Below, piece after piece: positions 52,674-62,273 of a DNA stretch of 64,000 nucleotides. Location: assembly GCA_016795325.1 (NCBI GenBank), contig JAEUHY010000022.1, positions 1 through 64,000 of the forward strand. The letters run 5' to 3'. Position 1 is the stretch's first letter, and each line of letters begins with the position of its first letter. The notes under the pieces were generated by a model. It was not told where the DNA came from. It saw only the letters and a list, made by a program, of their open reading frames with translations, and did no database searches. The position numbers and the translations under genes are program-made. This stretch comes from Planctomycetota bacterium. GTDB taxonomy: Bacteria > Planctomycetota > UBA1135 > GCA-002686595.

Positions 52674-54320
52674 TCAGTGCACCTGCGTCGCGGGCGCGGG
52701 AGTCGGCGGGTTGTTCGTCGGGAAGCGCGCGTTGCGGCGCTCCCGACCGACCGCGGGCCGCACGCCCAGCGAAGCGCTGACGCTCGAAGGCAATTGGAGT
52801 TGCGGCTCCGCGCCCGGTTGCAGCAGGAGCTGCGCGGCCGTGAGGTCGCTCACGCTGAAGGCGAACAGCGTCGCCATGCCGCTCGTCACAAGCTGCCCCT
52901 GCGCGTCGCGCTGCACTGGCTGCAGACGGATGTGGTACGCGGCGTCGAACAACGGGCTCGGCTCGTTGAAGTGGACCACGACGTTCGAAGGGAAGTAACC
53001 CGCGAACTCGGCGCTCTGCACAGCCTGCGCCGCAGACGCCTCGACGGCGGAGTCCGCGCGCCACACGTCGAGTTGCCAGTGCGTCGGTGCGAAGCTCGTC
53101 GAGGGCGGAGCATCGAACTGCAGCTCGACGGTTTGCGCCTGCGCGTCGTGGTAGCCGAAGGAGACGTTCGTGCGTTGCGCGCATTCGTCGATCCAATCGC
53201 CCAGGCGCAGCATGAGCTCGCGCGTGTGCTGCACGCCGACCGCGATGTCGAAGTCTCCATCGCCGTCGAAGTCGGCGACCGCGGGCTCAGCGGCTTGCAC
53301 GGCGGACTGCGACGCGTCGCCCGCGTCGCGCAGGTAGAACACGCGCCCGGACCACGGCGCGACGTCGAAGGTGAGCGGCGCGTCCTGCCCGGGGCTGTGC
53401 AGGTTTTCCAGCCACAGCAGGCGCTCGCCCAGGCGCGGCGCGAGCAGCAGATCACTGTCGCCGTCCGCGTCGAAGTCGGCGGCGTTCGCGCTGTAGGCTC
53501 CGAGGTCCCCCAGTTCGACGTGCTCGAACGAGCCGTCGGGCGCGAGCGTGCGGAGCCACTGCACCTGCGGAGGAGCGTAGGCGCCGACCCACGCGAGACG
53601 GTCGGTGGCATGACCCGCGCGCTGGAGTCGCGCGATGGCGCCGCCCGCGAGCGGCGCCGCCAGCACGCGCAGCAGCGCGCCGTCGTGGTCGAAGAAGGTG
53701 ACGGACTGCTCGCTGAGCACCGCGAGTTCGAGCGGCGCGTCGCCGTCCCACTGCAGCGCGGCCACGTCGCGCGCGCCGCCCGGGATCGGCAGCGAGAGCA
53801 GCGTCGTCCAGTTCGACCCGCTGCGCTGCGCGACCAGCACGTTGGCGCGCTGCGCATCGACGCCGAGCAACTCGTTGACGCCGTCGGAGTCCAGATCGAA
53901 CGCGCGCAGGCGCAGCGCGCCGGCCCAGGCCTGGGGCAGACTCGACTGCGCTGCGAAGCCCTGCCCGTCCCAGCGCCACAGCTCGACGCCGTCCGCTCGC
54001 GCGAGCGCCAAGTCGTCGCGGGCCGCCCCGGCGTCGCGCAGCGCGCAGAGCGCGGTGTGCCCGCCCAGCGCCTCGGCAAGGGCGAATGTGACGCCGAGGT
54101 CGAAGGCCACGCGGGCCGTTCCGCCCTCGAGCAGCAGCGCGTCGCGGCGGCGGTCGCCGTCGAAGTCACCCCAGTCCGAGTGGGTGAGCAGCCCCGGCGC
54201 GGAGGCGCTGTTCGGCAACGTTGCGCGGAACGTGTGCCCGTCCAGCGACTGGTAGCCGCCCTGGGCCGCCACAACCGCCGCCAGAACCCCCACTGCTGCC
54301 GCCACGCCCGTCGCTTGCAT
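52674..54320 (-). CDS. Secreted FG-GAP/VCBS-repeat protein
   Basis: 548 residues. Signal peptide, then FG-GAP-like calcium-binding repeats: DWGDFDGDRRRDALLL, RAFDLDSDGVNELLGV, NAADFDADGDSDLLLA and VADFDGDGDFDIAVG. The C-terminal about 170 residues are a beta-rich region ending in a Pro/Asn-rich tail. Probably extracellular and adhesive or structural. SD AGGGAG precedes the ATG. Tail-to-tail with the CHAT gene, 9 nt apart. Confidence 0.82.
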   Translation of the reverse strand: MQATGVAAAVGVLAAVVAAQGGYQSLDGHTFRATLPNSASAPGLLTHSDWGDFDGDRRRDALLLEGGTARVAFDLGVTFALAEALGGHTALCALRDAGAARDDLALARADGVELWRWDGQGFAAQSSLPQAWAGALRLRAFDLDSDGVNELLGVDAQRANVLVAQRSGSNWTTLLSLPIPGGARDVAALQWDGDAPLELAVLSEQSVTFFDHDGALLRVLAAPLAGGAIARLQRAGHATDRLAWVGAYAPPQVQWLRTLAPDGSFEHVELGDLGAYSANAADFDADGDSDLLLAPRLGERLLWLENLHSPGQDAPLTFDVAPWSGRVFYLRDAGDASQSAVQAAEPAVADFDGDGDFDIAVGVQHTRELMLRLGDWIDECAQRTNVSFGYHDAQAQTVELQFDAPPSTSFAPTHWQLDVWRADSAVEASAAQAVQSAEFAGYFPSNVVVHFNEPSPLFDAAYHIRLQPVQRDAQGQLVTSGMATLFAFSVSDLTAAQLLLQPGAEPQLQLPSSVSASLGVRPAVGRERRNARFPTNNPPTPAPATQVH

Positions 54321-54628
54321 GTCGTTCTCCCTCACCCTCGATTCGCTTCGATCACCGGCCGCGCGAGCTCGCCCCGCTCCATGCGAGGCGCCGCGGACGA
54401 GACGTTGGTGTCCTCCGCCCCGCCCTTGGTCTCAAAGGAATTGCATTTGCCTCGCGCGCCCCCTCCCGGTTGACTGGATCCCGGCAGAGACCGCCTTCCC
54501 CCAAGCGTCAGGGCGCCCGGCCGCGTTCCTCGCTTTCGACCAACAACGCGCGCGTGGACCGCGTAGGTCGCGCGCCCTTCCGCTCCGTCGTTTCAGCGCC
54601 GCACCGCGGCCGCCCTACCACGCACCCG

Positions 54629-55789
54629 ATGCCCCCCTCCATTCACACTTCCGCCGAGCCCAAGCTCGGCCAGCTCCTCGCCCCGTGGGTCGTGCGCGCC
54701 GCGGCGCTGTGGGTGCTGGTGGTGTCCTGGATCAAGATGACCAAGGGCTCCCCGGGCGCGCTGCCGATCATCGTGCGCGAGAACGGCGTCTTCGACGAGG
54801 ACCTGACCTTCGCGCTCACGCTCTCGGTCGAGCTCGGCGTGTCCTTGGCCGCGCTGTTCAGCGTCCGTCTGGGGTGGTGGTTGATGACCGGGCTGCTGAC
54901 CGTGTTCCTCGCGGTGCTGTTCCACCTGATCTGGATCGGCGCAACGAGCTGCGGCTGTTTCGGCGGCGCGGTCAAGTTCAGCCCCTACCAGATGCTCGCG
55001 GTCGACGGGACGTTGTTCGCTCTGCTGTGGTGGTCGCGCAAGGCCGCGGGCAGCACGCGCACGCCGAGCCAGCTGCTCACGGCCGCCGCGCTGCTGATCG
55101 GCGTCGTGACGCCGTGGGTCGCGATCGACAACAGCGGCGGCGAAAGCGTGCCGCCGACTCCGAACAACACATCCAGCGAGAACGCGGGCGCCGCAAACCC
55201 TGCCAACGCCGCCACGGGCCTCACCACGCCGCCGCCGACGCCGACTGACAAGCCGACCGATAAGCCCACCGAGGTCGCGACGAACACTCCGCAGGTCGCC
55301 CCGACGCCGCAGCCTTGGCAGTTGCCCGCGACCAAGCCGCGCTGGGTCAAGCTGCGCCCGCCGGAGTGGGTCGGCAAGTCGATCCACGAGACCGAGCTCG
55401 CCAAGTGGCTCGACACGCGCTCGCTGTCCGACACCGGACGCTGGATCCTTTTCCTGCAGACTTGCACGCACTGCCGCGACTACTTGAACCGCGTGGCGGC
55501 GAAGTTCGGCGAGGACCCGCAGGTCTACGTGCTCGTCACGCTCGCCACCGAACAGGACGCGGCCGAAGGCATCATCCAGCAGACTCCGCCGCACGAAGCC
55601 GGCGCGCTGCCGCCGGACATCCAGTGGGTCGTCGGCCCCGAGCTGCCGCCGTGGGAGCTCGTGCTCGAGGGCGGCATCGTGATCGAAGCGATCCACCACG
55701 ACGTGAACGAGAGCGGCCTCGACAAGCGCAAGCGCTTCCGCCTCGAGCTCGGCGCGGTGATCGAGATTCCCGAGCAGTTCCAGTACTGA
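54629..55789 (+). CDS. MauE/DoxX-like membrane protein fused to a thioredoxin-like domain
   Basis: 386 residues. The N-terminal four-helix membrane part contains TSCGCFGG (C108, C110), the signature of MauE-type proteins, which resembles the VKOR/DoxD redox pattern. After a Pro/Thr-rich linker (about 168-235) there is a thioredoxin-like domain with C279-T-H-C282 (LQTCTHCRDYL). Such a fusion would pass electrons between membrane quinone and periplasmic thiols. Specific substrate unknown. Confidence 0.75.
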   Translation: MPPSIHTSAEPKLGQLLAPWVVRAAALWVLVVSWIKMTKGSPGALPIIVRENGVFDEDLTFALTLSVELGVSLAALFSVRLGWWLMTGLLTVFLAVLFHLIWIGATSCGCFGGAVKFSPYQMLAVDGTLFALLWWSRKAAGSTRTPSQLLTAAALLIGVVTPWVAIDNSGGESVPPTPNNTSSENAGAANPANAATGLTTPPPTPTDKPTDKPTEVATNTPQVAPTPQPWQLPATKPRWVKLRPPEWVGKSIHETELAKWLDTRSLSDTGRWILFLQTCTHCRDYLNRVAAKFGEDPQVYVLVTLATEQDAAEGIIQQTPPHEAGALPPDIQWVVGPELPPWELVLEGGIVIEAIHHDVNESGLDKRKRFRLELGAVIEIPEQFQY

Positions 55790-55810
55790 CGGGGCCGTTG
55801 CGCCCGCGTG

Positions 55811-56713
55811 CTACCTCAACGCCACGAGGTAGCACAGCCACGCTTCGCAGTTCTCACCGCGTTGGCCGGCGCGGAACACGCCGTCGCCTTCGCCCTTGTC
55901 CGTCGTGCCCTCGAAGTACGTGCGCACTTCCTTGAAGCCCGCGTCGTAGAGCGCGTCGCGCACTTCGCCGAGCGTCCAGTAGCGCCAGCAATAGCTGAAC
56001 GCCTTCAGTTCGGTCTTGTCGGGGAAGCGGAAGCGAATCGCGGTGCGGTACTCGCCCGTGCCCGGCGAGTACTTCTGCTGGTCCCAAACGTAGGTGAACC
56101 CGCCGCAGCGGCGCGTTTCCTCCATCTCCTCGGTCGCTTCCCAGCCGCCGTAGAGATCGAGGCAGAACACGCCGTCGGCGACGAGGCTCGCGCGCGCGGC
56201 TTCGAAGTACTGCACCAATTCGCGGCGCGTCTGGAAGATCCAGTACGAGAAGTTGAACGCCACGCGCAAATCGACGGGCTGCGCACTGGGCGCGCGCACG
56301 TCCTTCAGGTGGAAGTGAAAGCGCTCGCGCGAAGGAAGCTCGGCCTTCGAGCGTTTGCCAGCTCCGCGCCGCACGTGCGGCGGCGAAGTGGGCGCGAAAT
56401 TGTGCTCCAGCCCCCACGCCACCGGCTCGGGATCGATGTCGTAGCCTTCGGCGACGTGCGCCGGCGAGCGCGCGATCCAGTGCGCCGAGAGGTACGCGGT
56501 GCCGCAGAAATCCTCGCGCAGGATCAGCGCCTTGCGACCGCGCTCGCGTTCGAACATGCGCTCGAGGAAGGGCACGTCACCCTCGGGCGACTGCACCGCC
56601 TTTTGGTAGAGCTCGTACTTGTCCGCGGTGGCTGCGGTGTAGCGATGCTGCGGCTTGCGGCGCTTGCGCGACTTCGCAGGGGCAGACTTGGGCGACTTGC
56701 GTTGGGTTGCCAT
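55811..56713 (-). CDS. Class I SAM-dependent methyltransferase
   Basis: 300 residues with a basic N-terminal extension (KSRKRRKPQHR). YELYQKAVQSPEGDVPFLERMF, REDFCGTAYLSAHWI (motif I region), EGYDIDPEPVAW, and YCWRYWTLGEVRDALYDAGF. Paralogue of the gene at 45673-46410. TACCGT lies 6 nt before the ATG. Target unknown. Confidence 0.8.
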   Translation of the reverse strand: MATQRKSPKSAPAKSRKRRKPQHRYTAATADKYELYQKAVQSPEGDVPFLERMFERERGRKALILREDFCGTAYLSAHWIARSPAHVAEGYDIDPEPVAWGLEHNFAPTSPPHVRRGAGKRSKAELPSRERFHFHLKDVRAPSAQPVDLRVAFNFSYWIFQTRRELVQYFEAARASLVADGVFCLDLYGGWEATEEMEETRRCGGFTYVWDQQKYSPGTGEYRTAIRFRFPDKTELKAFSYCWRYWTLGEVRDALYDAGFKEVRTYFEGTTDKGEGDGVFRAGQRGENCEAWLCYLVALR

Positions 56714-56927
56714 CCCGGCACGGTAGCGCGCCCGGCGCCGAGTTGAAGTCCGAGCTTCGCCGCCGCCTCAGCACGGCGAACGCTCCGCGCGGGAGGACAC
56801 TTCGCGCCCTGACGTCACGCTCGACTGTGCGGGAGCACGCTCGACTGCGCGTTAGGGCGCGCGATCGCAACGAGCACGCGCAGTCACCAGTTGGCGCGCG
56901 TGAGCCGCGCGCCCGGGGAGAAGCGCG

Positions 56928-57179
56928 CTACGAAACGGCCTCGCGCAGCGCGCGCAGCAGGCGCTCGTTCGTCTTGGGGTCGCTCACGGTGACGCGCACG
57001 GCGCCGTCGATGTGGCGGGGCACGCTCACCAGGCCGGGGATCAGGCGCCGCGCCACGCGGCGCGCCACCTCGGTCGGCTGCGCCACTCGCAGCAGGATCC
57101 AGTCGCCGATCGACGGCATCGGCGAGATGCCGGGGATGGTGGCCAAGCGCGAATAGAAGCGATCCTTCTCGTCGATCAC
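56928..57179 (-). CDS. Free-standing C-terminal (small) domain of a HisC-like aminotransferase
   Basis: 83 residues. FYSRLATIPGISPMPSIGDWILLRV, EVARRVARRLIPGLVSVP and GAVRVTVSDPKTNERLLRALREAV match the last about 80 residues of histidinol-phosphate aminotransferases. The PLP-binding large domain is absent both in frame and upstream. A perfect AGGAGG (57193-57188) lies 8 nt before the GTG, so it is made as an independent small protein rather than being a decayed end. Confidence 0.75.
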   Translation of the reverse strand: MIDEKDRFYSRLATIPGISPMPSIGDWILLRVAQPTEVARRVARRLIPGLVSVPRHIDGAVRVTVSDPKTNERLLRALREAVS

Positions 57180-57187
57180 GTTCGGTG

Positions 57188-57193
57188 CCTCCT
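57188..57193 (-). promoter_or_regulatory. Ribosome binding site that fixes a GTG start
   Basis: AGGAGG on the minus strand, 8 nt before GTG 57179; the best SD in the window. Confidence 0.8.
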
Positions 57194-57501
57194 GTGGGCC
57201 GATTCCCTGTCGGTAAACCGTCACGGGGAAGGCCCGGTGCAGCCGTCGCGCGGCTATTCCAGAGTCGGCCGGCGGCCGATCTCCCCCCCCGTTCGCGCTC
57301 GCTGGCGGGGCGAACTCTCGCCGAAGGCCTGCCAAGCGCACAGGCACAATATCTTGCGTTTCCACGTCTCACAAGCGCGACGCATGGCGGACTTCGAACT
57401 TATCCACAGCTTCCCAAGAACGAGAACTGCGCTTTACGCACGTTGGCGCCCCCGCGGAGCGAGCGATTCCACCCCCGCGTCGGACGTCGTACGGTGCCCC
57501 C
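57194..57501. other. Intergenic region between the HisC-like fragment and thrB
   Basis: 308 bp with no credible gene. It contains a perfect DnaA-box sequence TTATCCACA at 57400-57408 (single copy) and TACGGT 6 nt before the thrB ATG. Confidence 0.4.
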
Positions 57502-58458
57502 ATGCCCACGCCCTCCGCACCGCCCGCCCCCAGCGCGCCGCTGGCCCGCCTGCGGGTTCCGGCCTCGACCTCGAACCTCGGGCCCGGTTTCGACCTCCTC
57601 GGGCTCGCCTTCGAGCTGTACCTGGAGGTGGAGCTGTTCGGCGGGCGCCAGAGCGGTTCCGGCCGCTTCGTCGCACGGAGCGGCGAAGCGCACTCCTGGC
57701 CGCAGGGGCCTGAGAATCTGCTGCTGCGCGCCTTCGACGCCACGCTGCGCGAGTTCGGCGGCGACCCCGAACCGTTCGCGTTCGCGGTGCACAGCGCCAT
57801 CCCGACCGCGCGTGGACTGGGAAGCTCCGGCGCGGCCGTCGTCGCCGGGGTCGAGCTCGCCTGCGCGGTCGCACGGGCCACGCTCCGTCCGTTGGAGCGA
57901 CTGGAGCGCGCGATTCGCTACGAGGGGCACCCCGACAACGTCTCGCCCGCACTGCTGGGCGGCTGCATCGCGGCCGTGCCGCGCGAAGGTGCGCCGCCGC
58001 TCGTCGTGCGCTGTGCGCTGCATCCCGATCTCGCCTTCGCCGTCGCCTGGCCCGCTTCGCCGCTGCCGACCGCGCTGGCGCGCTCGCTGCTCCCTGCGCA
58101 GGTCGCCTTCCACGACGCGCGCGAGAACCCGCGCCGGCTCACGCTGCTCCTCGAGGGCCTTCGCAGCGCGGATCCGGAGCTGCTCGCGGCGGGCGAGGAG
58201 GATCGGCTGCACGTGCGCTACCGGCTGCCGCACATCCCCGGCGGCCAGGCGGCGCTGGCCGCAGCGCGCGCGGCGGGCGCGTGGCTCGCCACCATCAGCG
58301 GCAGCGGGTCGGCGCTCGTCGCCATCGCTCCGCACAACCGCGCAGCGGATGTCGCGCACGCCATGCGCAGCGAGTTCGAGCGCGCCGCCGGCCCCGCGGG
58401 CGGCGGCGTAGTGCGCGTCGCGCACGAGGCGCCGTTGGTCGAGTGGCTCGCGCCCTGA
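57502..58458 (+). CDS. thrB: Homoserine kinase
   Basis: 318 residues, GHMP kinase. VPASTSNLGPGFDLLGLAF at the N-terminus, the ATP loop PTARGLGSSGAAVVAG, the HPDNVSPALLGG motif and the C-terminal TISGSGSALVAIA are those of ThrB. It phosphorylates homoserine on the way to threonine. No SD; TACGGT just upstream suggests leaderless initiation. Confidence 0.93.
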   Translation: MPTPSAPPAPSAPLARLRVPASTSNLGPGFDLLGLAFELYLEVELFGGRQSGSGRFVARSGEAHSWPQGPENLLLRAFDATLREFGGDPEPFAFAVHSAIPTARGLGSSGAAVVAGVELACAVARATLRPLERLERAIRYEGHPDNVSPALLGGCIAAVPREGAPPLVVRCALHPDLAFAVAWPASPLPTALARSLLPAQVAFHDARENPRRLTLLLEGLRSADPELLAAGEEDRLHVRYRLPHIPGGQAALAAARAAGAWLATISGSGSALVAIAPHNRAADVAHAMRSEFERAAGPAGGGVVRVAHEAPLVEWLAP

Positions 58459-58497
58459 ACGGACGCACCGGCGTTCGTCGCGGGCGCAGCCGCGCGC

Positions 58498-60321
58498 TCA
58501 GTTGCCAGCGCGGTGCTTGAAGCTGTCGACGAGCGTCAAAGTCTCTTCGATGCACGAGCTGGCCGCCGCGGCGCTGGCTGCGCGGCGTGCGACGGAGAGC
58601 GAGACCTGGCGCAGGTGCGCGATGAAGGACGCCACCGCAGCGGGCTCGACGTGGAACGAGCGCAGGCCGACTCCGATCAAGAAGTGCGGACTCTGCGGTT
58701 GGGTGAGCGCCAGTCCGTAAGCCGAGAGCGGCTTGCGCAGTTCCTCGCTGATCTCGACCAGCGTGCGCAGCGAGCGCAACACGATCGGGTGCAGCGACTC
58801 GAAGTAGCGCTTGAGCTCGGGATTGTCGCGGTCGGCGGCGAGCAGATGCTGCGTCAGTCCGTCGAGCCCGACCACCAGGAAGTCCGCTTCGCGCGCGATG
58901 TCGCGCGCGCCGAGCAGCGCGGCCGGCGTTTCGATGATCGCGCCGATCTGCGTGCGAGCCGCGTGCGGAACGCCGCGCTTGCGCAGCTCGAGGCGCTCTT
59001 CGAAGAGGCACTCCTTCACGCGCCGCAGCTCGGCGACGTCGCACACGAACGGCACGGCGATGCGCAGCTCGCCGTCGGCGCTGGCGCGCAGCAGCGCCTC
59101 GAGTTGGCGGCGCAAGACCAGCTCGCGCGTGAGCAGCGCGCGCACGCCGGCGCGGCCCAAGGCCGGATTGGGTTCGCGCTGCGGATGCAGGTAGTCCAGG
59201 CCGAGTCCCGAGTCAGCGTCGAGCAGACGGAAGGTCACCGGGCCGCCCTCGGCCGACTCGCGCACGGCGCTGTAGTGCTGCGCGAGCGCTTCGGCGGACG
59301 GCGGAGACTTCTCGATCAGGTACAGCAACTCGGTGCGGTACAGGCCGACACCGGGCAAACCCATTTCGGCCAGTTGCCCCACTTCGGGCAGGCTGCCGCA
59401 GCAGCCGCTGACCTCGATGTTCTCGCCGTCGTGCGTGCGCGGCTTGGCGAGCGCCGGAGCGACGCCCGTCGCGCTGGGCCGATCGCTGCGCTGGTACTGC
59501 GCACGCACGACCTCGTCGGGATTCACCACGGCGACGCCTTCGCTCGCGTCGAGGATCACGAAATCGCCCTCGTGCACCGAGTCGAGCAGTCCGGCGATCG
59601 CGGTTACGGTCGGAATGCGCAGCGAACGCGCGAGGATCGCCGCGTGACTGGCGAGCGAACCGGCTTCGGTGAGCACGCCGAGCACGCGCTCGCCGCTCAC
59701 GTTGAACATGTCGACGATCGAAAGCTCGCGCGCGGCGAGGATGTAGTCCGTCGGACGTCCGGGGCGATCCTCATCCTTCGCGCGGTCGCGCTCGAGATGG
59801 CGCAACACGCGCAGCCCCACGTCGCGCAAGTCGACCGCGCGCTCGCGCAGCGTCGGATCCTGGACGAGCTTGAAGATGCGGTCGAAGTCGCCGATCACCT
59901 TGGCGATCGCTGCTTCGAGCCGCAGCTGCTCGTTGAGGATCAGGCCTTCGACGTCGGCGATGAACACCGAGTCCTTGAGGTAGGCGAGGTGCACGTCGAG
60001 GATGCGCGCCTCGTGAGCGGGCACCTGTCCGGCGAGCTTGGCCTTGAGCGCGGTCAGTTGCGCGCGCGCCGCGACCAGCGCGGAGTGGAAGTGGTTGAGC
60101 TCGTTCTCGACCTGATCGCGGGCGACGCGCTCGACCGACGCGCTCTGCAGGTCGTAGTCCTTGCGGTGGATGATCCCGGTGGTCAGTCCTGGCGCAACGG
60201 AGACGCCACGCAAGGTGAGCGTGGGCGCGTGTGCGGAGCCGCCGTGACCGGCGGCCGCCGCGAAGGCGGGCGCGGCGAGTTCAGGGTTGGGAGTCGACTC
60301 GTGGGGGCGCGAGGTTTCCAA
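58498..60321 (-). CDS. ptsI: Phosphoenolpyruvate-protein phosphotransferase (PTS enzyme I)
   Basis: 607 residues if started at TTG 60321; a second TTG at 60213 gives 571, the usual enzyme I length. The phosphorylated histidine is in GSLASHAAILARSLRIPTV (H226, or H190 with the short start). The PEP-binding barrel has GVGLYRTELLYL, ...FRLLDADSGLG, LGRAGVRALL, GAIIETPAAL and a FLVVGLDGLTQH block where most enzymes have GTNDL-QY; a catalytic cysteine is not clear. It passes phosphate from PEP to HPr. A complete sugar PTS is not seen, so a regulatory role is likely. Confidence 0.88.
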   Translation of the reverse strand: METSRPHESTPNPELAAPAFAAAAGHGGSAHAPTLTLRGVSVAPGLTTGIIHRKDYDLQSASVERVARDQVENELNHFHSALVAARAQLTALKAKLAGQVPAHEARILDVHLAYLKDSVFIADVEGLILNEQLRLEAAIAKVIGDFDRIFKLVQDPTLRERAVDLRDVGLRVLRHLERDRAKDEDRPGRPTDYILAARELSIVDMFNVSGERVLGVLTEAGSLASHAAILARSLRIPTVTAIAGLLDSVHEGDFVILDASEGVAVVNPDEVVRAQYQRSDRPSATGVAPALAKPRTHDGENIEVSGCCGSLPEVGQLAEMGLPGVGLYRTELLYLIEKSPPSAEALAQHYSAVRESAEGGPVTFRLLDADSGLGLDYLHPQREPNPALGRAGVRALLTRELVLRRQLEALLRASADGELRIAVPFVCDVAELRRVKECLFEERLELRKRGVPHAARTQIGAIIETPAALLGARDIAREADFLVVGLDGLTQHLLAADRDNPELKRYFESLHPIVLRSLRTLVEISEELRKPLSAYGLALTQPQSPHFLIGVGLRSFHVEPAAVASFIAHLRQVSLSVARRAASAAAASSCIEETLTLVDSFKHRAGN

Positions 60322-60428
60322 GGGCCAAGCATGGTAGTGAGCGTTCGTGGAGCGTGCGACCGCCTTCGCGCCCGAGCGGATACGATCCCCCGCCCGCGCG
60401 CCCCTGCGCGGCATGCCGAGCAACAACG

Positions 60429-61550
60429 ATGAAGAACTCGACGGTCTGGAGCGGTGTGTGTGCGTGGGCCACGAGCCTGGCGCTCCTGTCACTCGCGGCC
60501 CCTGCGCGCGCCCTCCCCGCGCCCGCCCTCGCCCCGCAGGCCGCACCGGCCGCCCCCGCGGCGCCGGCGCGCAAGCTCGAGGGAGTCGCCTTCGCGGAGC
60601 AGCCCGGCTGGAAGGCCGAGAAGCCGGCCGAGTTGTTCGAGATCGAGCGCGTGATCGACGGCGACACGCTGCACATCCGCCGCAACGGCGAGTTGCAGAA
60701 GCTGCGCCTCCTGTCGGTGGACACCGAGGAGAAGTTCAGCACCAACACCGGCGACGCGAGCAAACCCTCGACGGTGTTCGGCGAAGAGTGTGCGCAGTGG
60801 GCCATGGCCTTCTTCGAGGCGACGCCGGAGCGTCCCGACGCGCGCAAGATCGGGCTGCGTTTCCCGCGCGCCGTCGAAGAGCGCGATGTGTACGGCCGCG
60901 TGCTGTGCTACGCGATCCTGCCCGACGGCCGCAACTTCAACCTCCTGCTCGTGCAGCTGGGCAAGAGCCCCTACTTCAACAAGTACGGCAACAGCGAGCT
61001 GTGCCACGACGCGTTCGTGGCCGCACAGGCCGCTGCGCAGTCCGCCAAGCGCGGCATCTGGGATCCGGCGACCAACAAGCCCAAGACCGAAGGCGCCCCC
61101 GTGGCCGAGCGCCCGTATGCGCGCCTGATGCCGTGGTGGGACGCGCGCGCCACCGCTGTCGACGAATACCGCCGCAAGCGCGCGGCCAAGCCGGACCACG
61201 TGGCGGGCGCCGAGTTTCCCGCCGAGCTCGAGCGTGCGCTCGCGAGCTGCGCCAAGGGTGAGAGCGTCGAGATCTTCGCGCAGATCGACCGGCTGTTCGA
61301 CGAAACGAACGGCACGCAGACCGTGCTGCTGCGCTCCGGCGCCAAGGAGCAGTCACTGCGCCTGCGCATCGCGGCCGAGGACCGCGCGAAGTTCGCCGCG
61401 CTCGAACTCGCGCAACGCAACGACGAGGGCCGGCAGAACTACCTGTGGGTGCGCGGCGTGCTCACGCGCGGCGAGCGCGGCTTCGAGATGAAGTGCGCCG
61501 ATCCCGCCGCGATCCGAACGGCCGGCCCGGAAGTGAAGAAAGCGCCCTGA
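60429..61550 (+). CDS. Secreted staphylococcal nuclease (SNase/TNase)-like protein
   Basis: 373 residues. Signal peptide (about 1-30) and an Ala/Pro linker. The SNase fold covers about 70-210: IERVIDGDTLHIRRNGELQKLRLLSVDTEE with the calcium-binding aspartates, then ERDVYGRVLCYAILPDGRNFNLLLVQLG with the catalytic-region arginine. The C-terminal about 150 residues are unassigned. Probably a secreted nuclease used for scavenging. Divergent from ptsI. Confidence 0.88.
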   Translation: MKNSTVWSGVCAWATSLALLSLAAPARALPAPALAPQAAPAAPAAPARKLEGVAFAEQPGWKAEKPAELFEIERVIDGDTLHIRRNGELQKLRLLSVDTEEKFSTNTGDASKPSTVFGEECAQWAMAFFEATPERPDARKIGLRFPRAVEERDVYGRVLCYAILPDGRNFNLLLVQLGKSPYFNKYGNSELCHDAFVAAQAAAQSAKRGIWDPATNKPKTEGAPVAERPYARLMPWWDARATAVDEYRRKRAAKPDHVAGAEFPAELERALASCAKGESVEIFAQIDRLFDETNGTQTVLLRSGAKEQSLRLRIAAEDRAKFAALELAQRNDEGRQNYLWVRGVLTRGERGFEMKCADPAAIRTAGPEVKKAP

Positions 61551-61572
61551 AGAGCGCCTGCGCGGCGCGCAC

Positions 61573-62226
61573 TCAGCGCTGCAGGGCCTGTTCGCGCAGC
61601 GCGACGAGTTCCGCCGGAAGCGGCGCCTCGACGTTCAACGCCGCGCCCGTGCGTGGATGGAGAAGCTCGAGCTTCCAGGCGTGCAGGGCGACGCGCGGAT
61701 AGCGGAACGGATCCTGCCTTCCGCGCGCGTACTTGCGCTCGCCGACCAGCGGCCAGCCGGCGTGCGCGAAGTGCAGGCGAATCTGGTTGTAGCGGCCGGT
61801 GACGAGGTCGACTTCGACTTCGTTCGCACGCAGGCCTCGACCGAGCACGCGGTAGCGCGTCAACGCGGGTTTGCCAGCCGCCGAAACGCGCGCGAGTCCA
61901 CGCTCTTCGGCGATCGGATACTTGATCTCGCCGGAGTCCTTCTTGGGCCCCATCAGCGCCAGCGCCCAATACAACTTGCGCAGGGCGCGTTCGCGGAAGC
62001 GATCCTCCAAGGCCGCGCGGGTGGCGTCGTCGAACGCACACAGCAGCGCGCCGGACACATCGCGGTCGAGGCGGTGCACCGGCGTGGCGCGCAAACCCGC
62101 CGCTTCGAGCGCCTGCGGAAGCGTGCGGCCTTCCTCGCGCGGCGCCGCGGTGGACAGCATTCCGGCGGGCTTGGAGACCACGAGCACGTGGTCGTCGCGG
62201 TAGAGCACTTCGAGAGAATCAACCAT
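61573..62226 (-). CDS. RluA-family pseudouridine synthase, second copy
   Basis: 217 residues. VHRLDRDVSGALLCA active site, then RKLYWALALM, TGRYNQIRLHFAHAGWPLVGERKY and LHAWKLELLHP. Different subfamily from the gene at 14095 but the same reaction. Target RNA unknown. Confidence 0.9.
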   Translation of the reverse strand: MVDSLEVLYRDDHVLVVSKPAGMLSTAAPREEGRTLPQALEAAGLRATPVHRLDRDVSGALLCAFDDATRAALEDRFRERALRKLYWALALMGPKKDSGEIKYPIAEERGLARVSAAGKPALTRYRVLGRGLRANEVEVDLVTGRYNQIRLHFAHAGWPLVGERKYARGRQDPFRYPRVALHAWKLELLHPRTGAALNVEAPLPAELVALREQALQR

Positions 62227-62241
62227 GCGAGGGAACGCGGC

Positions 62242-62265
62242 ATTGTAGGCGCCCCTCCCTAGAAT
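62242..62265. promoter_or_regulatory. Divergent -10 boxes for rluA and the M28 peptidase gene
   Basis: Minus strand TACAAT (62247-62242), 15 nt before the rluA ATG. Plus strand TAGAAT (62260-62265), 8 nt before the M28 ATG. Only 47 bp separate the two genes. Confidence 0.5.
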
Positions 62266-62273
62266 CCGCGCCC

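Noticed and set aside
57400..57408. Perfect DnaA-box TTATCCACA
   Set aside because: Only one copy, no AT-rich region, no dnaA/dnaN/gyrB genes nearby; not evidence for an origin.
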